Shown here piece after piece: positions 37,726 to 46,467 of a stretch of 64,000 bases of DNA. The position numbers and the translations under genes are program-made. Below the pieces are notes generated by a model that saw only the letters and a list, made by a program, of their open reading frames with translations, did no database searches and was not told the DNA's origin. Origin of the DNA: VXYL01 sp965199945 (lineage in GTDB: Bacteria; Pseudomonadota; Gammaproteobacteria; Pseudomonadales; Azotimanducaceae); the NCBI GenBank assembly GCA_965199945.1, contig OZ241354.1, positions 3,658,001 to 3,722,000 of the forward strand, read 5' to 3'. The first letter of the stretch is position 1. Each line of letters begins with the position of its first letter.

Positions 37726-38364
37726 TTAACACGGCGGCTGTGCTGTGGTGCCTTGGTGGTGATCGGGCGATCGGGCCGCACCCAGCAGCGAGGCCAGGCG
37801 GCGGCAAGCCTGCCCACGGTGCGAAAGCGCGTTCTTGTCGTCCACCGCGAGCTCGGCGGCGGTCTTGCCCAGCGCGGGAATCAGAAAGTGCGGGTCGTAG
37901 CCGAAACCGTTGTCGCCCTTCGGCTCGTCCACGATCACGCCCTCCCATCGTGCCGTCGCGATGCTTGGCGCAGGGTCGCAAGGCGTCGTCAAATGCACGA
38001 GGGCGCAGTAGAAGTGCGCTTGGCGATCGCGGATGCTGCCCAAGGCGGCGAGCAGCGTGGCGTTGTTCTCCGCATCGGTCGCGTCCTCGCCGGCTAAGCG
38101 CGCCGAGCGGATGCCGGGTGCGCCGCCAAGCGCTGGAACCACCAGTCCGGAATCGTCGGCGATGGCTGGCAAGCCGCTCTCCGACGCGGCATGGCGCGCC
38201 TTGATGAGCGCGTTCTCCACGAACGTCGCCCCAGTCTCCGCAACGCTGGCGATGCCGAGTTCGCGCTGGGTCACCAACGTGCAGCCAAGCGATGCGAGGG
38301 CGTGCGCCAGCTCCCGCACCTTGCCGGCGTTGGCGGTGGCGACGACGATGCGCTTGTTCGGCAT
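37726..38364 (-). CDS. rdgB: RdgB/HAM1 family non-canonical purine NTP pyrophosphatase
   Basis: House-cleaning enzyme that hydrolyses dITP/XTP to the monophosphates. It has 212 residues with the N-terminal VVATANAGKVRELAHAL, the ADDSGLVVPALGGAPGIRSARLAGE signature near residue 70 and GDNGFGYDPHFLIP near 150. It follows the DUF4426 gene by about 20 bases in the metX-metW-DUF4426-rdgB-hemW direction seen in many gammaproteobacteria. Confidence 0.94.
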   Translation of the reverse strand: MPNKRIVVATANAGKVRELAHALASLGCTLVTQRELGIASVAETGATFVENALIKARHAASESGLPAIADDSGLVVPALGGAPGIRSARLAGEDATDAENNATLLAALGSIRDRQAHFYCALVHLTTPCDPAPSIATARWEGVIVDEPKGDNGFGYDPHFLIPALGKTAAELAVDDKNALSHRGQACRRLASLLGAARSPDHHQGTTAQPPC

Positions 38365-38385
38365 CTCTTCCGGCGAGCGCGGTCT

Positions 38386-38835
38386 CTACCGCGCCGGAAC
38401 GTAGAGCGGCTGCTGGAAGCGCACGGTCTCCTCGCCGCGCCCAGGCAGATCGACGACGATCTCGAACCGCAGTTCCTCGGCGTTCTGGAAATCGAACGAC
38501 GCCAGGTAGTAGACGCTCTCGCCATCCCTGATCTCGCGGAAGTCGAGCGTCGTGGACTGGTCCAGCAGATTGCGGAAGACGCCCCGCACGCCCACTTGCT
38601 CGCCGCCCCCGGACGCGCCCACGGCGCTGATGTTCACCAGGCCCTTGTTGCGCCCGCGCACGATGCCGTAGCGCTCCGCAATCGCCGGCGAGAGCATCGA
38701 GGCGTTGAAGGCGATGTAGTGGATCTGCCACTGGCCGAAGGTCTTGAACTGCTCGGCATGGCCATGCGTGGCAAGGGCGACGAGGAACAACGCGAGGCCG
38801 TGCGCCGCCCTCTTTCGCGCCCATCCCGCCCTCAT
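38386..38835 (-). CDS. Exported DUF4426 family protein
   Basis: 149-residue predicted periplasmic protein. The signal peptide is AHGLALFLVALATHGHAEQF. The mature part has HYIAFNASMLSPAIAERYGI and RNKGLVNISAV, characteristic of DUF4426, found next to metW and rdgB in gammaproteobacteria. Its ATG at 38835 lies in a duplicated copy of the metW/DUF4426 junction, so the gene was originally coupled to metW by an ATGA overlap and is now separated from it by about 0.5 kb. Confidence 0.85.
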   Translation of the reverse strand: MRAGWARKRAAHGLALFLVALATHGHAEQFKTFGQWQIHYIAFNASMLSPAIAERYGIVRGRNKGLVNISAVGASGGGEQVGVRGVFRNLLDQSTTLDFREIRDGESVYYLASFDFQNAEELRFEIVVDLPGRGEETVRFQQPLYVPAR

Positions 38836-38873
38836 GCGCTGCCGACCCGCCCCAAACGGTAGGAGGCGAGGGC
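38825..38873. repeat. Direct repeat, copy 1: duplicated 3' end of metW
   Basis: These 49 bases match 39385-39433 at 46 positions. The first 30 bases are identical and include the DUF4426 start. The rest corresponds to the last codons of metW (reading YRLGRVGSA on the minus strand). This copy is detached from metW. Confidence 0.85.
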
Positions 38874-39153
38874 TCGTTTCCCAGGGCGTAGCCAACCGTT
38901 TTTGGCGCACTGGTACCCCTGGGCTGCCAGCGGCGTTCGTCGGCGTCGCATTAGGCGTGGCGAGCCTTTTCTGCGACGACACCCCTGACGACGACAGGAG
39001 TCCGCTGGAGGAAAGCCGCGACTTCCCATCGCTTCGCCAAGCGACGATGGGGAGCCGCAGCCCGTCTTGCACAAAATGAACGGACTGGAGTACGGTTAGT
39101 GTGCGCACGTTAGCCAGCTTAGCCGACATAGGCGACGCGGGGGAGGTCCTTGA
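38836..39153. other. Insertion-derived spacer between DUF4426 and a small orphan gene
   Basis: After the duplicated metW end this stretch contains no convincing gene. An imperfect hairpin at about 39023-39053 (arms CCCATCGCTT and AAGCGACGATGGG) could act as a terminator or attenuator. GGGGGAGG lies at its end as the ribosome-binding site of the next gene. Confidence 0.45.
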
Positions 39154-39459
39154 ATGGTGTTTGCATGGTTGAAGAAGCGTGTAGAGGCAGCAGGGCTTCT
39201 CATTGCCAAGGTCAGGGTGTGGCTAGACACGCCCTTGAGGAGCATGGTCTTCTGCTTGGCGGCCTTCGCCTTCAGCCTAACTGTCGTTGTTGCGCGATCG
39301 GTCGGAGATGATGCGTTTTCTTGGGGGCGTGCGGCTGGCTACTTCGTGATCACTATCGTGGCGATAGCGCCTTTCTTTGTGATACCCGCCCTCATGCGCT
39401 GCCGACCCGCCCCAGGCGGTAGAAGGCGAGGGCGCCGAGTAGGTTCGGCAGGCGTTTGA
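39154..39459 (+). CDS. Small orphan membrane protein inserted between metW and DUF4426
   Basis: Up to 101 residues: an amphipathic N terminus (MVFAWLKKRVEAAG) and two hydrophobic helices (MVFCLAAFAFSLTVVVA and YFVITIVAIAPFFVIPAL). The final 20 or so residues (from about residue 80) come from antisense reading of the duplicated metW end, so the gene has lost its own 3' end and borrowed a stop. A good GGGGGAGG precedes the ATG. It points against its neighbours and is less GC-rich. I do not recognise it. Confidence 0.5.
   Translation: MVFAWLKKRVEAAGLLIAKVRVWLDTPLRSMVFCLAAFAFSLTVVVARSVGDDAFSWGRAAGYFVITIVAIAPFFVIPALMRCRPAPGGRRRGRRVGSAGV
39385..39433. repeat. Direct repeat, copy 2: native 3' end of metW
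   Basis: This copy overlaps the functional metW stop at 39392-39394 and matches 38825-38873 at 46 of 49 positions. The two copies bracket about 510 bases of foreign-looking DNA. Confidence 0.85.
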
Positions 39460-39994
39460 CGAAGCGCGTCGCGTCGTAGGCGGTGTCCACCATGGAGCGT
39501 TCGATGATCGGCAGGCCCTTGGCGGCCACGAGGCGCTCGAAGTCGTGGAACGTACAGAGGTGGATGTTGGGCGTGTCGTACCACTGGTGCGGCAGGTGGT
39601 TCGCCACCGGCATGCGGCCCCGGGTCGCCAGTTGCAGGCGGCAGCGCCAATGGCCGAAGTTCGGGAAGGTCACCACGCATTCCTCGCCGATGCGCAGCAT
39701 CTCGTCGAGCAGCTTGGACGGCTCCGCCACCGCCTGCAGCGTCTCGGTCATCACCACCATGTCGAAGCTGTCGTCTGGAAACCGCGCCAGGCCGTGGTCC
39801 AGATCGTGCTCGATCACGTTCACGCCGGCGCGCACGCAGGCGCTGATCTCCGCCGCGCCCTTCTCGATGCCGTAGCCGTTGACGTCCTTGTGCGCCGTCA
39901 GATGGCGCAGCAGCTCGCCGTCGCCGCAGCCGAGGTCCAGCACCCGCGCGCCGGGGTTGATGAGCGCGGCGATGATCGCCAAGTCCTGCCTCAT
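39392..39994 (-). CDS. metW: Methionine biosynthesis protein MetW
   Basis: Methyltransferase-fold protein that supports MetX in homoserine acylation; 200 residues. SAM-type motif RVLDLGCGDGELL near residue 18, with GYGIE and SFDMVVMTETLQAV following. The segment FPNFGHWRCRLQLATRGRMPV is diagnostic of MetW. Its ATG overlaps the metX stop (ATGA). The 3' end is the source of the duplicated 49-bp segment. Confidence 0.93.
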   Translation of the reverse strand: MRQDLAIIAALINPGARVLDLGCGDGELLRHLTAHKDVNGYGIEKGAAEISACVRAGVNVIEHDLDHGLARFPDDSFDMVVMTETLQAVAEPSKLLDEMLRIGEECVVTFPNFGHWRCRLQLATRGRMPVANHLPHQWYDTPNIHLCTFHDFERLVAAKGLPIIERSMVDTAYDATRFVKRLPNLLGALAFYRLGRVGSA

Positions 39995-41151
39995 GGCGCC
40001 GGTCCGGCGCAGCGTTCCGCCACGGCGTCCATGTAGCCGCCGAGCACGTCGAAATAGCGCTCGTTGGGGAGCAGGAACGAGTCGTGGCCGTGGGGCGCCT
40101 CGATGACAGCGCTGGCCACGTCCTTGCGCGCCTCCACGAGCGCGTCGACGATCTCGTTGGAGCGCTCCGGCGAAAAGCGCCAGTCGGAACTGAAGGAGAG
40201 GACGAGGAACCGCGCCTTCGCCCGGCGCAACGCCGCCACCAGATCGCCGCCGTATTCGAGGGCCGGGTCGAAGTAGTCCAGCGCCCGGGTCATCAGCAGG
40301 TAGGTGTTCGCGTCGAAGCGTTCCGAGAACGACGTGCCCTGGTAGTGCAGGTAGCTCTCCACTTGGAACTGCACGTCCTGCGCCGAGCGGATGTCGCCGG
40401 ACTTCAGCTCGCGCCCGAACTTCACGCCCATGCCGTCGTCCGAGAGGTAGGTGACGTGGCCGACCATGCGCGCCAGCATCAGCCCCTTGCGCGGCTTCGT
40501 CTCGGCCTCGAAGTAGCGCCCGTCCAGGAAGTCCGGGTCGGAGAGGATGGCCTGGCGTGCGATCTCGTTGAAGGCGATGTTCTGCGCCGAGAGCTTGGGC
40601 GCGGCGGCGATGGCCACCGCGTGGGCGATGCGCTCCGGGAAGTCGATGGCCCACTGCAGCGCCTGCATTCCGCCGAGGCTGCCGCCGATCACCGCGGCGA
40701 AGCACTCGATGCCGAGGGTGTCCGCCAACAGCGCTTGGGTGCGAACCCAGTCCTTCACCGTCACCGCCGGAAAGCGCTCGCCCCAGGGTTCGCCCGTCTG
40801 CGGGTCGATGGAGGCCGGGCCGGTGCTGCCGTTGCAGCCGCCGAGGTTGTTCGAGGAGACGACGAAGAACTTGCGCGTGTCGATGGGCTTGCCCGGCCCG
40901 ATGCAGGCGTCCCACCAGCCGGGCTTGCGGTCTTCGGGCGCGTGGTAGCCCGCGGCATGGTGGTCGCCGGAGAGCGCGTGGCACACCAGCACCGCATTGG
41001 AGCGGGCCGCGTTCAGTTCGCCGTAGGTCTCGTAGACCAGCTCGAAGCCGGGCAGCGTCTCTCGGCACTGCAACGTCAGCGGCTGGTCGTAGCGCGCAAG
41101 CCGAGGTTCGACCAGGCCGACCGAGTCCGCGGTACCGCTCAACCGGCCCAC
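39991..41151 (-). CDS. metX: Homoserine O-acyltransferase MetX
   Basis: Alpha/beta-hydrolase-fold enzyme that activates homoserine in methionine synthesis; 386 residues. The nucleophile elbow is GGSLGGMQALQW near residue 157, and the catalytic Asp and His lie in LSFSSDWRFSP and APHGHDSFLL. NNLGGCNGSTGP is typical. Gammaproteobacterial MetX proteins partnered with MetW often use succinyl-CoA; which acyl donor applies here cannot be settled from these motifs. It is coupled to metW and overlaps yggT by 13 bases. Confidence 0.94.
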   Translation of the reverse strand: MGRLSGTADSVGLVEPRLARYDQPLTLQCRETLPGFELVYETYGELNAARSNAVLVCHALSGDHHAAGYHAPEDRKPGWWDACIGPGKPIDTRKFFVVSSNNLGGCNGSTGPASIDPQTGEPWGERFPAVTVKDWVRTQALLADTLGIECFAAVIGGSLGGMQALQWAIDFPERIAHAVAIAAAPKLSAQNIAFNEIARQAILSDPDFLDGRYFEAETKPRKGLMLARMVGHVTYLSDDGMGVKFGRELKSGDIRSAQDVQFQVESYLHYQGTSFSERFDANTYLLMTRALDYFDPALEYGGDLVAALRRAKARFLVLSFSSDWRFSPERSNEIVDALVEARKDVASAVIEAPHGHDSFLLPNERYFDVLGGYMDAVAERCAGPAP

Positions 41152-41699
41152 AGCCGGTACGGCAGCAGCGATCCGAGCACGAAGCTCTGGATCAGGAACA
41201 AGCCGAGAATCGTAATCATCGGCGAGAGGTCGAGGCCGGCCAGCGGCGGCAGCAGGCGTCGCGCCGGCGCCAGCACCGGCTCGGCGATTTCGCGGGCGAT
41301 GTTGGCCGCCGGGGAGTGGACGCTCGGTGCGAGCCAGCTCATCAGGATGGTCACGAAGATCGCCAGCAGAAAGATGTTCAGCACCCAGGTCAGCGTCAGG
41401 TGCAAGCCGTCGTTGACGACGAACAGCGGATGCAGGGAGAGCGAGTTCGCCAGCGCGAAGATCGCCACCACCAGCATGTGCGCCAGCCAGGCCATGGCGA
41501 AAGACGCCAAGTCGAGGTTCCGATAGGGCCGCAGAACGACGCGCAGCGGGCGCAGCATCGGGTCCGTGAAGCGCACCACGCCTTCGCAGAACGGGTTGTA
41601 GAAGCTCGCCCGCACCACTTGCAGCACGAAGCGCAGCAGGAACAGCGTCGCCGCCACGCGCAGTACGAAAGTGACGATGAACGCCAGCGACTCACTCAT
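41139..41699 (-). CDS. yggT: YggT family integral membrane protein
   Basis: 186-residue membrane protein with two YggT repeats, each with two helices and the FYNPFCEGVVRFTDPMLRPLR / PVLAPARRLLPPLAGLDLSPM pattern. Family members sit between proC and metX, as here, and are linked to ion homeostasis in plants and bacteria without a settled role. The ATG at 41699 overlaps proC by 8 bases, and a longer in-frame extension lacks membrane character. Confidence 0.88.
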   Translation of the reverse strand: MSESLAFIVTFVLRVAATLFLLRFVLQVVRASFYNPFCEGVVRFTDPMLRPLRVVLRPYRNLDLASFAMAWLAHMLVVAIFALANSLSLHPLFVVNDGLHLTLTWVLNIFLLAIFVTILMSWLAPSVHSPAANIAREIAEPVLAPARRLLPPLAGLDLSPMITILGLFLIQSFVLGSLLPYRLWAG

Positions 41700-42537
41700 G
41701 CCCGCCCAACTCCTGCGCCAGCTCCCGCGACCGTTCGAATGCCCCGCGCACCGCCGCAGCCAGTGCCGCCGGAAACGAACGTTCGGCAAGTATAGAGAGC
41801 GCCCGCTCGGTTGTTCCACCGGGGGAGGTCACGCGCCGGCGCAATTCCGCGGCATCGCCCTCGGCGGCCATCGCCGCCGCCCCGGCAGCGGTGGCGACGG
41901 CCAGCCGCCTGCTGGCGTCTGCCTCGAGGCCCAAATCCCGCCCGGCGGCCTGCAGCGCTTCGATCATGTAGAAGAAGTAGGCCGGTCCGCTGCCGGAAAG
42001 CGCCGTGACCGCATCCAGATCGGCATCCGACTGGAACCAGAGCACATCGCCCGCGGCCTTCAGCACGGCTTCCGCCAGTTGTCGTTCCGCTGGCGTTGCC
42101 ACGGCGTTGGCCACCAGCCCGCTGATGCCAGCGCCGAGCAGCGCTGGCGTATTCGGCATGCAGCGCACCACGCCCCGCGCACCGCCCAGCCAACGTTCGA
42201 CGGCGGCGAGCGGCACGCCGGCGGCGATGGAAACCACCAGCGCCGTGCCAAGCGCCGGCGCGATTTCCCGCGCCACGGTCTCGACGACCTGCGGCTTGAC
42301 CGCCAGAACGACAACCCCGGCATCCGCCACGGCATGGCGGTTGTCGGCCGTCGTGGCAATAGGCGGCGCGAACCGGGTGCGCTGCTCGGCAATCGGTTCG
42401 GCGACGACGACCGCGCCGGCCCAGGACGTCGCCAGCCGCGTGGCCAAGGCGTGCGCCATGTTGCCGCCGCCGATGAACGCGATCTTGGCGTCGTTGGCGG
42501 ATGCCGAGCCGCTTGCGCCCGTGCCCACGGCGGTCAT
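41692..42537 (-). CDS. proC: Pyrroline-5-carboxylate reductase ProC
   Basis: Last enzyme of proline synthesis (NAD(P)H-dependent); 281 residues. The Rossmann motif IAFIGGGNMAHALA is near residue 18, VVLAVKPQ near 80 and the signature ALSGSGPAYFFYMIEALQAAG near 180. It overlaps yggS by 4 bases (ATGA) upstream and yggT downstream, giving the common yggS-proC-yggT block. Confidence 0.95.
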   Translation of the reverse strand: MTAVGTGASGSASANDAKIAFIGGGNMAHALATRLATSWAGAVVVAEPIAEQRTRFAPPIATTADNRHAVADAGVVVLAVKPQVVETVAREIAPALGTALVVSIAAGVPLAAVERWLGGARGVVRCMPNTPALLGAGISGLVANAVATPAERQLAEAVLKAAGDVLWFQSDADLDAVTALSGSGPAYFFYMIEALQAAGRDLGLEADASRRLAVATAAGAAAMAAEGDAAELRRRVTSPGGTTERALSILAERSFPAALAAAVRGAFERSRELAQELGGHE

Positions 42538-43235
42538 TGCGCGGCCCGGCTTGGCCGCGGGCCGAAGATGGCCGTGCCGATGCGCACGATGGTCGCTCCT
42601 TCCTCGATGGCCGTCTCGAAATCGCCGGACATGCCCATGGAGAGCGTGTCCCAATGCGGCCCGGCCTGTGGCCGCAGCGCCTCGAACAGCGCCCGCGTGC
42701 GGCGAAAGCTACCACGGGCATCGACCCCCGGATTGGGGATGACCATGAGGCCGCGCAGCCGCAAGCGCGGCAGGCCGCGAACGTGGACGACAAGCGCCCT
42801 GGCCTGCTCCGGCGCAACCCCGGCTTTCCGCGCTTCGGCGTCGATGTTCACCTGAATGCAGACGTCGATGGACTGCCGCGCCGCAGCGTCCAGCCGGCTG
42901 GCGATGCGCGCCCGATCCACCGTATGCACCCACTGGAAACGGCCGGCGATGTCCCGCGTCTTGTTGGACTGGATGGCGCCGATGAAATGCCAGACTAAGG
43001 GAAGATGCGCCAGCGCCGACATCTTGGGCAACGCCTCCTGCAGGTAGTTCTCGCCGAAGTCGACGAGGCCAGCCCCGTGGGCGGCTTCGACTTCCTCGGC
43101 ATTCCGGGCCTTGGAAACGGCCAACAGCCGCACATCCCGCCCACGGCTTGCGCCTGCAATGGCCGCCTTGAGCGCCCCAACGCGCCCTTTGATGCCCATT
43201 TCTCCGTTGATTTCCAAGCGCCGCGCACTTCCCAT
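42534..43235 (-). CDS. yggS: YggS family PLP-binding protein (PLP homeostasis protein)
   Basis: Non-catalytic pyridoxal-phosphate carrier involved in vitamin B6 homeostasis. It has 233 residues. The PLP lysine lies in LLAVSKARNAEEV near residue 41, followed by DFGENYLQEALPK, WHFIGAIQSNK and GLMVIPNP. The C-terminal SMGMSGDFETAIEEGATIVRIGTAIFG is conserved. The start may instead be the ATG at 43199, which removes 12 residues. Confidence 0.94.
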   Translation of the reverse strand: MGSARRLEINGEMGIKGRVGALKAAIAGASRGRDVRLLAVSKARNAEEVEAAHGAGLVDFGENYLQEALPKMSALAHLPLVWHFIGAIQSNKTRDIAGRFQWVHTVDRARIASRLDAAARQSIDVCIQVNIDAEARKAGVAPEQARALVVHVRGLPRLRLRGLMVIPNPGVDARGSFRRTRALFEALRPQAGPHWDTLSMGMSGDFETAIEEGATIVRIGTAIFGPRPSRAAQ

Positions 43236-43349
43236 GAACCCAAGCGGCGGCAGAATAGCAGGTGCCGACCAATCCCTCGGCGCGGCGCCGGTGGAGGACG
43301 CGAAGATGCTCTATGCTGGCGTTCCGCGCACGCGAATGTCGAGCCGAAC

Positions 43350-43826
43350 TTGATCGCCGAAATCGAACGGACGTTTCGGGAAACCATCAAAGAATCGCTG
43401 GTGCCGCGCAACGAACTGCTGGCGGCGCTGACGAATCGTGAATTGGCATTCCGCCCGAGCAGCGCCAATCCGACGCTGGGCGAGCTGTGTCTGCGCATCG
43501 GCGAAACGCAGCATAGCTACGCGGCCTCCTTCCGAACCTTCACGGCCGATTTCGAGTACCGCTACCACGACACTTCCATCGCTGGCGACATAGAACGCTT
43601 GCGCAAGTGGCACGCCGAACTCGACGCGGAGTTGGAAACCGCGCTGGAGAGCCTGTCGCAAAACGATGCATCGCGCACGATCGCCCGCGGCGGCGAGCGC
43701 GTACCCTTGGCGACTCACTTGCTGGTGTTCAACGAAGCGCTGCTGCTGTTCTTCGGCAAAGCGTTCGTGTACCTGAAGGCCGGGCGCATGGCCATGCCGA
43801 ACAAATGGGGCGCTTGGGTGGAGTAG
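43350..43826 (+). CDS. DinB-like four-helix-bundle protein
   Basis: About 158 residues from a TTG at 43350. Helix pattern and the residues NRELAFRPSSANPTLGELCLRIGETQHSYAASF resemble the DinB/YfiT superfamily, whose metal site uses histidines on helices 2 and 4. Only the first histidine (GETQH) is obvious; the later helix reads HLLVFNEALLLFFGKAFVYL, so the metal site may be altered. No ATG or GTG is available in frame nearby, and the longer open frame upstream is antisense to yggS. It is divergent from yggS. Confidence 0.65.
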   Translation: MIAEIERTFRETIKESLVPRNELLAALTNRELAFRPSSANPTLGELCLRIGETQHSYAASFRTFTADFEYRYHDTSIAGDIERLRKWHAELDAELETALESLSQNDASRTIARGGERVPLATHLLVFNEALLLFFGKAFVYLKAGRMAMPNKWGAWVE

Positions 43827-44343
43827 CGCTCCCGCGCCCGCCGGACGCGCCCTTCGGGCGAAGTTCAACGCTCCAACGGATCTCGCGCCGCCGCGCCTCG
43901 ACGCGGCGCAGCGTATCCGCCAGACCGAGATCAGGCAGTCCGCCAGGTTCGGACCACGCCCCGTCCTTGGCATTGGCGAGGTGGCGGCCATCGGCCTGCG
44001 AACGCAACTCTGCACCTAGGCCCACATCTTGGAACAACGCCGTGGACGCCGCGTGGAATCGGCTGCTGTTCTACTGGGCCGCCGAAGAGCGAGGGGGACG
44101 CGCTGATGGTGCTACGCTACTGGCCAGAGCGGGTGGCGAAGGTTGATTGACGATGGCAGTGGCCGCAGTGGACATCGGCGCCGAGGGCATGAACGGTTTC
44201 GACCTCTCGCCCTGCCCGCGCTTCAGCTACCCGGAGGACTTCGACCGCCCGCAGTTCGATGCGTGGCCGCGGCTACCGCAACCGAGCATGCAGTGCCGCC
44301 CCGTGCCACGGTGCCTTGGGCTGAACTCGATTGGGGCTGTGCC
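43827..44343. other. Left edge of a defence island, containing only short or degraded frames
   Basis: No complete gene is convincing. A 66-codon frame at 44147-44347 (contains FDLSPCPRFSYPEDFDRPQ) has protein-like composition and ends over the ptuA-like start; it could be a remnant or a tiny upstream gene. Another short plus-strand tail ends VLRYWPERVAKVD just before it. These look like debris of replaced cargo. Confidence 0.35.
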
Positions 44344-45621
44344 GTGAAGCTGGAATCGATCCGGATTCGGAACTTCCGCGCCATCGATCGCCTTGAACTG
44401 CGGCCTCACCCGCAAGTTACGGTGCTGCACGGAGACAACGCTCATGGCAAGACGAGCGTCTTGAGCGCCATTGCCGCTGGCCTTGGTGCCATTCCCACAG
44501 CGCTGGGGGTCGCTGGCCTCCGCCTCAAGAAGGCCGACAGGCGGTACGGCAGCGACTATACGCGGGTGTTCCTGAAGACGACTGATGAAGTCGCCTGGGA
44601 ACAGAGGCTGGGAAAGCGCTTGGACTGGCAGGAGGAACCAAATGGAGAGCACCTCCCCGCTGGCCCTCTGCGTGGCCTGAAGAACTGGTTGAACGAGACC
44701 GATTCGATAGGGGAGCCGCCCGCTGACCTGCCGATCGTCGCGTACTACGACACCGACAGAGCAGTGGTCGACGCGATCAGGCCGGGTGCGAAACGCAAGG
44801 CCGGCACCAGTCGCCACCTGGCACTCGCCGGCGCCCTTGCGGCCAAGACGAGCTTCCGAGAGCTGTTCGAGTGGTTCTACGAGAAGGAGAACGAAGAGCT
44901 GCGCGAGCAGAAGGAACTACCGAGCCACCAACTGACGGACCTCTCCGCGGTGCGTGACGCGATTACATCCATGGTCGAGAGCGTCTCCGAGCCTCGTGTC
45001 AAGATGCGTCCAATGCGTTTCGTCGTCTCCGAGAGAGTTGGCGAAAGAACGGAAGACCGCAGCCTCGGCGAGCTGAGCGGCGGCTGTCGAGCGGTTCTGG
45101 CATTGGCTGGCGACTTGGCTCGACGAATGGCACAGGGCAATCCCCACTTGGCGAATCCACTCCAATCGGAAGCCGTGGTGCTGATCGACGAAGTGGATCT
45201 TCACCTGCATCCGTCCTGGCAGCAGCGCATCCTTCGAGACCTGACGCGCACGTTTCCGAACGCGCAGTTCATCGTCTCGACGCATAGTCCACAAGTGCTG
45301 ACGACCGTCATGCCGGAGCAAGTGGTCGAATTGCATCGGGAGGATGGTGCGGTCCTGGCCAGTCGCACGTCGGCGACAACGTACGGCGCAGAAGCCGGCA
45401 ACGTGCTTGTAGACGTAATGGGCGTGAAGGCAAGGCCCGCCAACGACTTCACGGACAAGCTCCAAGAGTACATGCGCCTTGTTGGACGCGGGAGAGGCCT
45501 GACAAAATCCGCAATAGGTCTTCGGAGAGCATTGGAAGAGCTGTCCCCGCAAGACCCAGCTCTCGATCGTGCCGACATGGAGATGGCAAGGCAGGCCGCG
45601 GTCGGCGGGCGGAACTCATGA
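44344..45621 (+). CDS. Septu-like AAA/ABC-fold ATPase (PtuA-like)
   Basis: 425-residue ATPase of the SMC/OLD-like type found in the Septu anti-phage system and in retron-associated modules. It begins MKLESIRIRNFRAIDRLEL, with Walker A HGDNAHGKTSVLSAIAAG near residue 32, signature LGELSGGCRAVLALAGDLA, Walker B VVLIDEVDLHLHPSWQQ and the H-loop FIVSTHSPQVL. There is no TOPRIM nuclease domain, unlike OLD. I chose the GTG at 44344, where similarity starts. It is coupled by ATGA to an HNH-type partner, the standard PtuA-PtuB arrangement. No retron reverse transcriptase is seen. Confidence 0.82.
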   Translation: MKLESIRIRNFRAIDRLELRPHPQVTVLHGDNAHGKTSVLSAIAAGLGAIPTALGVAGLRLKKADRRYGSDYTRVFLKTTDEVAWEQRLGKRLDWQEEPNGEHLPAGPLRGLKNWLNETDSIGEPPADLPIVAYYDTDRAVVDAIRPGAKRKAGTSRHLALAGALAAKTSFRELFEWFYEKENEELREQKELPSHQLTDLSAVRDAITSMVESVSEPRVKMRPMRFVVSERVGERTEDRSLGELSGGCRAVLALAGDLARRMAQGNPHLANPLQSEAVVLIDEVDLHLHPSWQQRILRDLTRTFPNAQFIVSTHSPQVLTTVMPEQVVELHREDGAVLASRTSATTYGAEAGNVLVDVMGVKARPANDFTDKLQEYMRLVGRGRGLTKSAIGLRRALEELSPQDPALDRADMEMARQAAVGGRNS

Positions 45622-46358
45622 AGCGCATTAGGGCAATGGTCGAACCCACGCCGGGACTGTTGAGCTACCTCGACGAAGCGACATCACCAGGCTACGGCGA
45701 GTTCAGAGACTATAGGGAAGGCACCGCCTACAGGGAACTCATCGCCGAATTGGTCAATCTTCAGCGAGGATTGTGCGGATACTGCGAGATCGAGATTCGC
45801 CTGCATCAATCGAACCATCAAGTCGAGCATGTGGTGCCTCAGAACGTCCAACCCGAGGCGGCATTGCAAGTCGCCAACATGATCGCCTGCTGCAAAGGCG
45901 GTACCGTCGAGTCGAAAGATGAAGAGCGGTTTCTCAGGCCACCGAGACGGAATCTGAGCTGTGGTCAGGCCAAGGCAGAACGCGATGACCCACAGTTCTT
46001 GGACCCGCGACGACTGCCTGCACAGCCCTCGCTTTTGACGGTCCGAAACGACGGTCGAGTTGAAGCTGACGACCGTGTCTGCGAGTCGGAAGATGAGATC
46101 GCCAGAGTCGAGAAGACCATAGAGATCCTAGGTCTCAACGTCGAACGGCTGCGTGCGGCCCGAGAGAGGCGGTGGCGAGACCTTCTTGACATCTGGGCGC
46201 CGCACTTCCAAAGCGACAACGCAATGGCCCAAGGTGCGCGTAGCGCGTTGCTGCCGGGGCAAGACCGTCGCCTAGCGCCCTTCTTCACGACGCGGCGCAG
46301 CTTCTTCGGGCGGCACGCGGAGCACGTTCTCTTGCTGGCGGGCGACAGCTGGATATGA
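45618..46358 (+). CDS. Septu-like HNH endonuclease (PtuB-like, TIGR02646 family)
   Basis: 246 residues with the metal-binding CGYCEIEI near residue 53, the core HNH histidine in QVEHVVPQN near 75 and NMIACCKGG near 95. SCGQAKAERDDPQFLDPRRLP follows, the typical order in TIGR02646/PtuB proteins. The C-terminal half is helical and charged. The start overlaps the ATPase stop by four bases. In Septu the ATPase is thought to control the nuclease during phage infection; that role here is inferred from family and gene order. Confidence 0.82.
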   Translation: MKRIRAMVEPTPGLLSYLDEATSPGYGEFRDYREGTAYRELIAELVNLQRGLCGYCEIEIRLHQSNHQVEHVVPQNVQPEAALQVANMIACCKGGTVESKDEERFLRPPRRNLSCGQAKAERDDPQFLDPRRLPAQPSLLTVRNDGRVEADDRVCESEDEIARVEKTIEILGLNVERLRAARERRWRDLLDIWAPHFQSDNAMAQGARSALLPGQDRRLAPFFTTRRSFFGRHAEHVLLLAGDSWI

Positions 46359-46467
46359 CCGAGCAAGGGCTGAGATGTGCGCTAATGAGCTCAAGAAGAG
46401 CACTCTCCGTGGTCATCTCGCACGATGACCTCACGCTGTTGTAGCGCGTACTTCAGCGAGTCGGGGG

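Noticed and set aside
43729..44037. A minus-strand frame with protein-like composition (LGAELRSQADGRHLANAKDG)
   Set aside because: It is antisense to the DinB-like gene over its end, has no clear start or family, and could be chance. It is covered as possible debris in the intergenic note.
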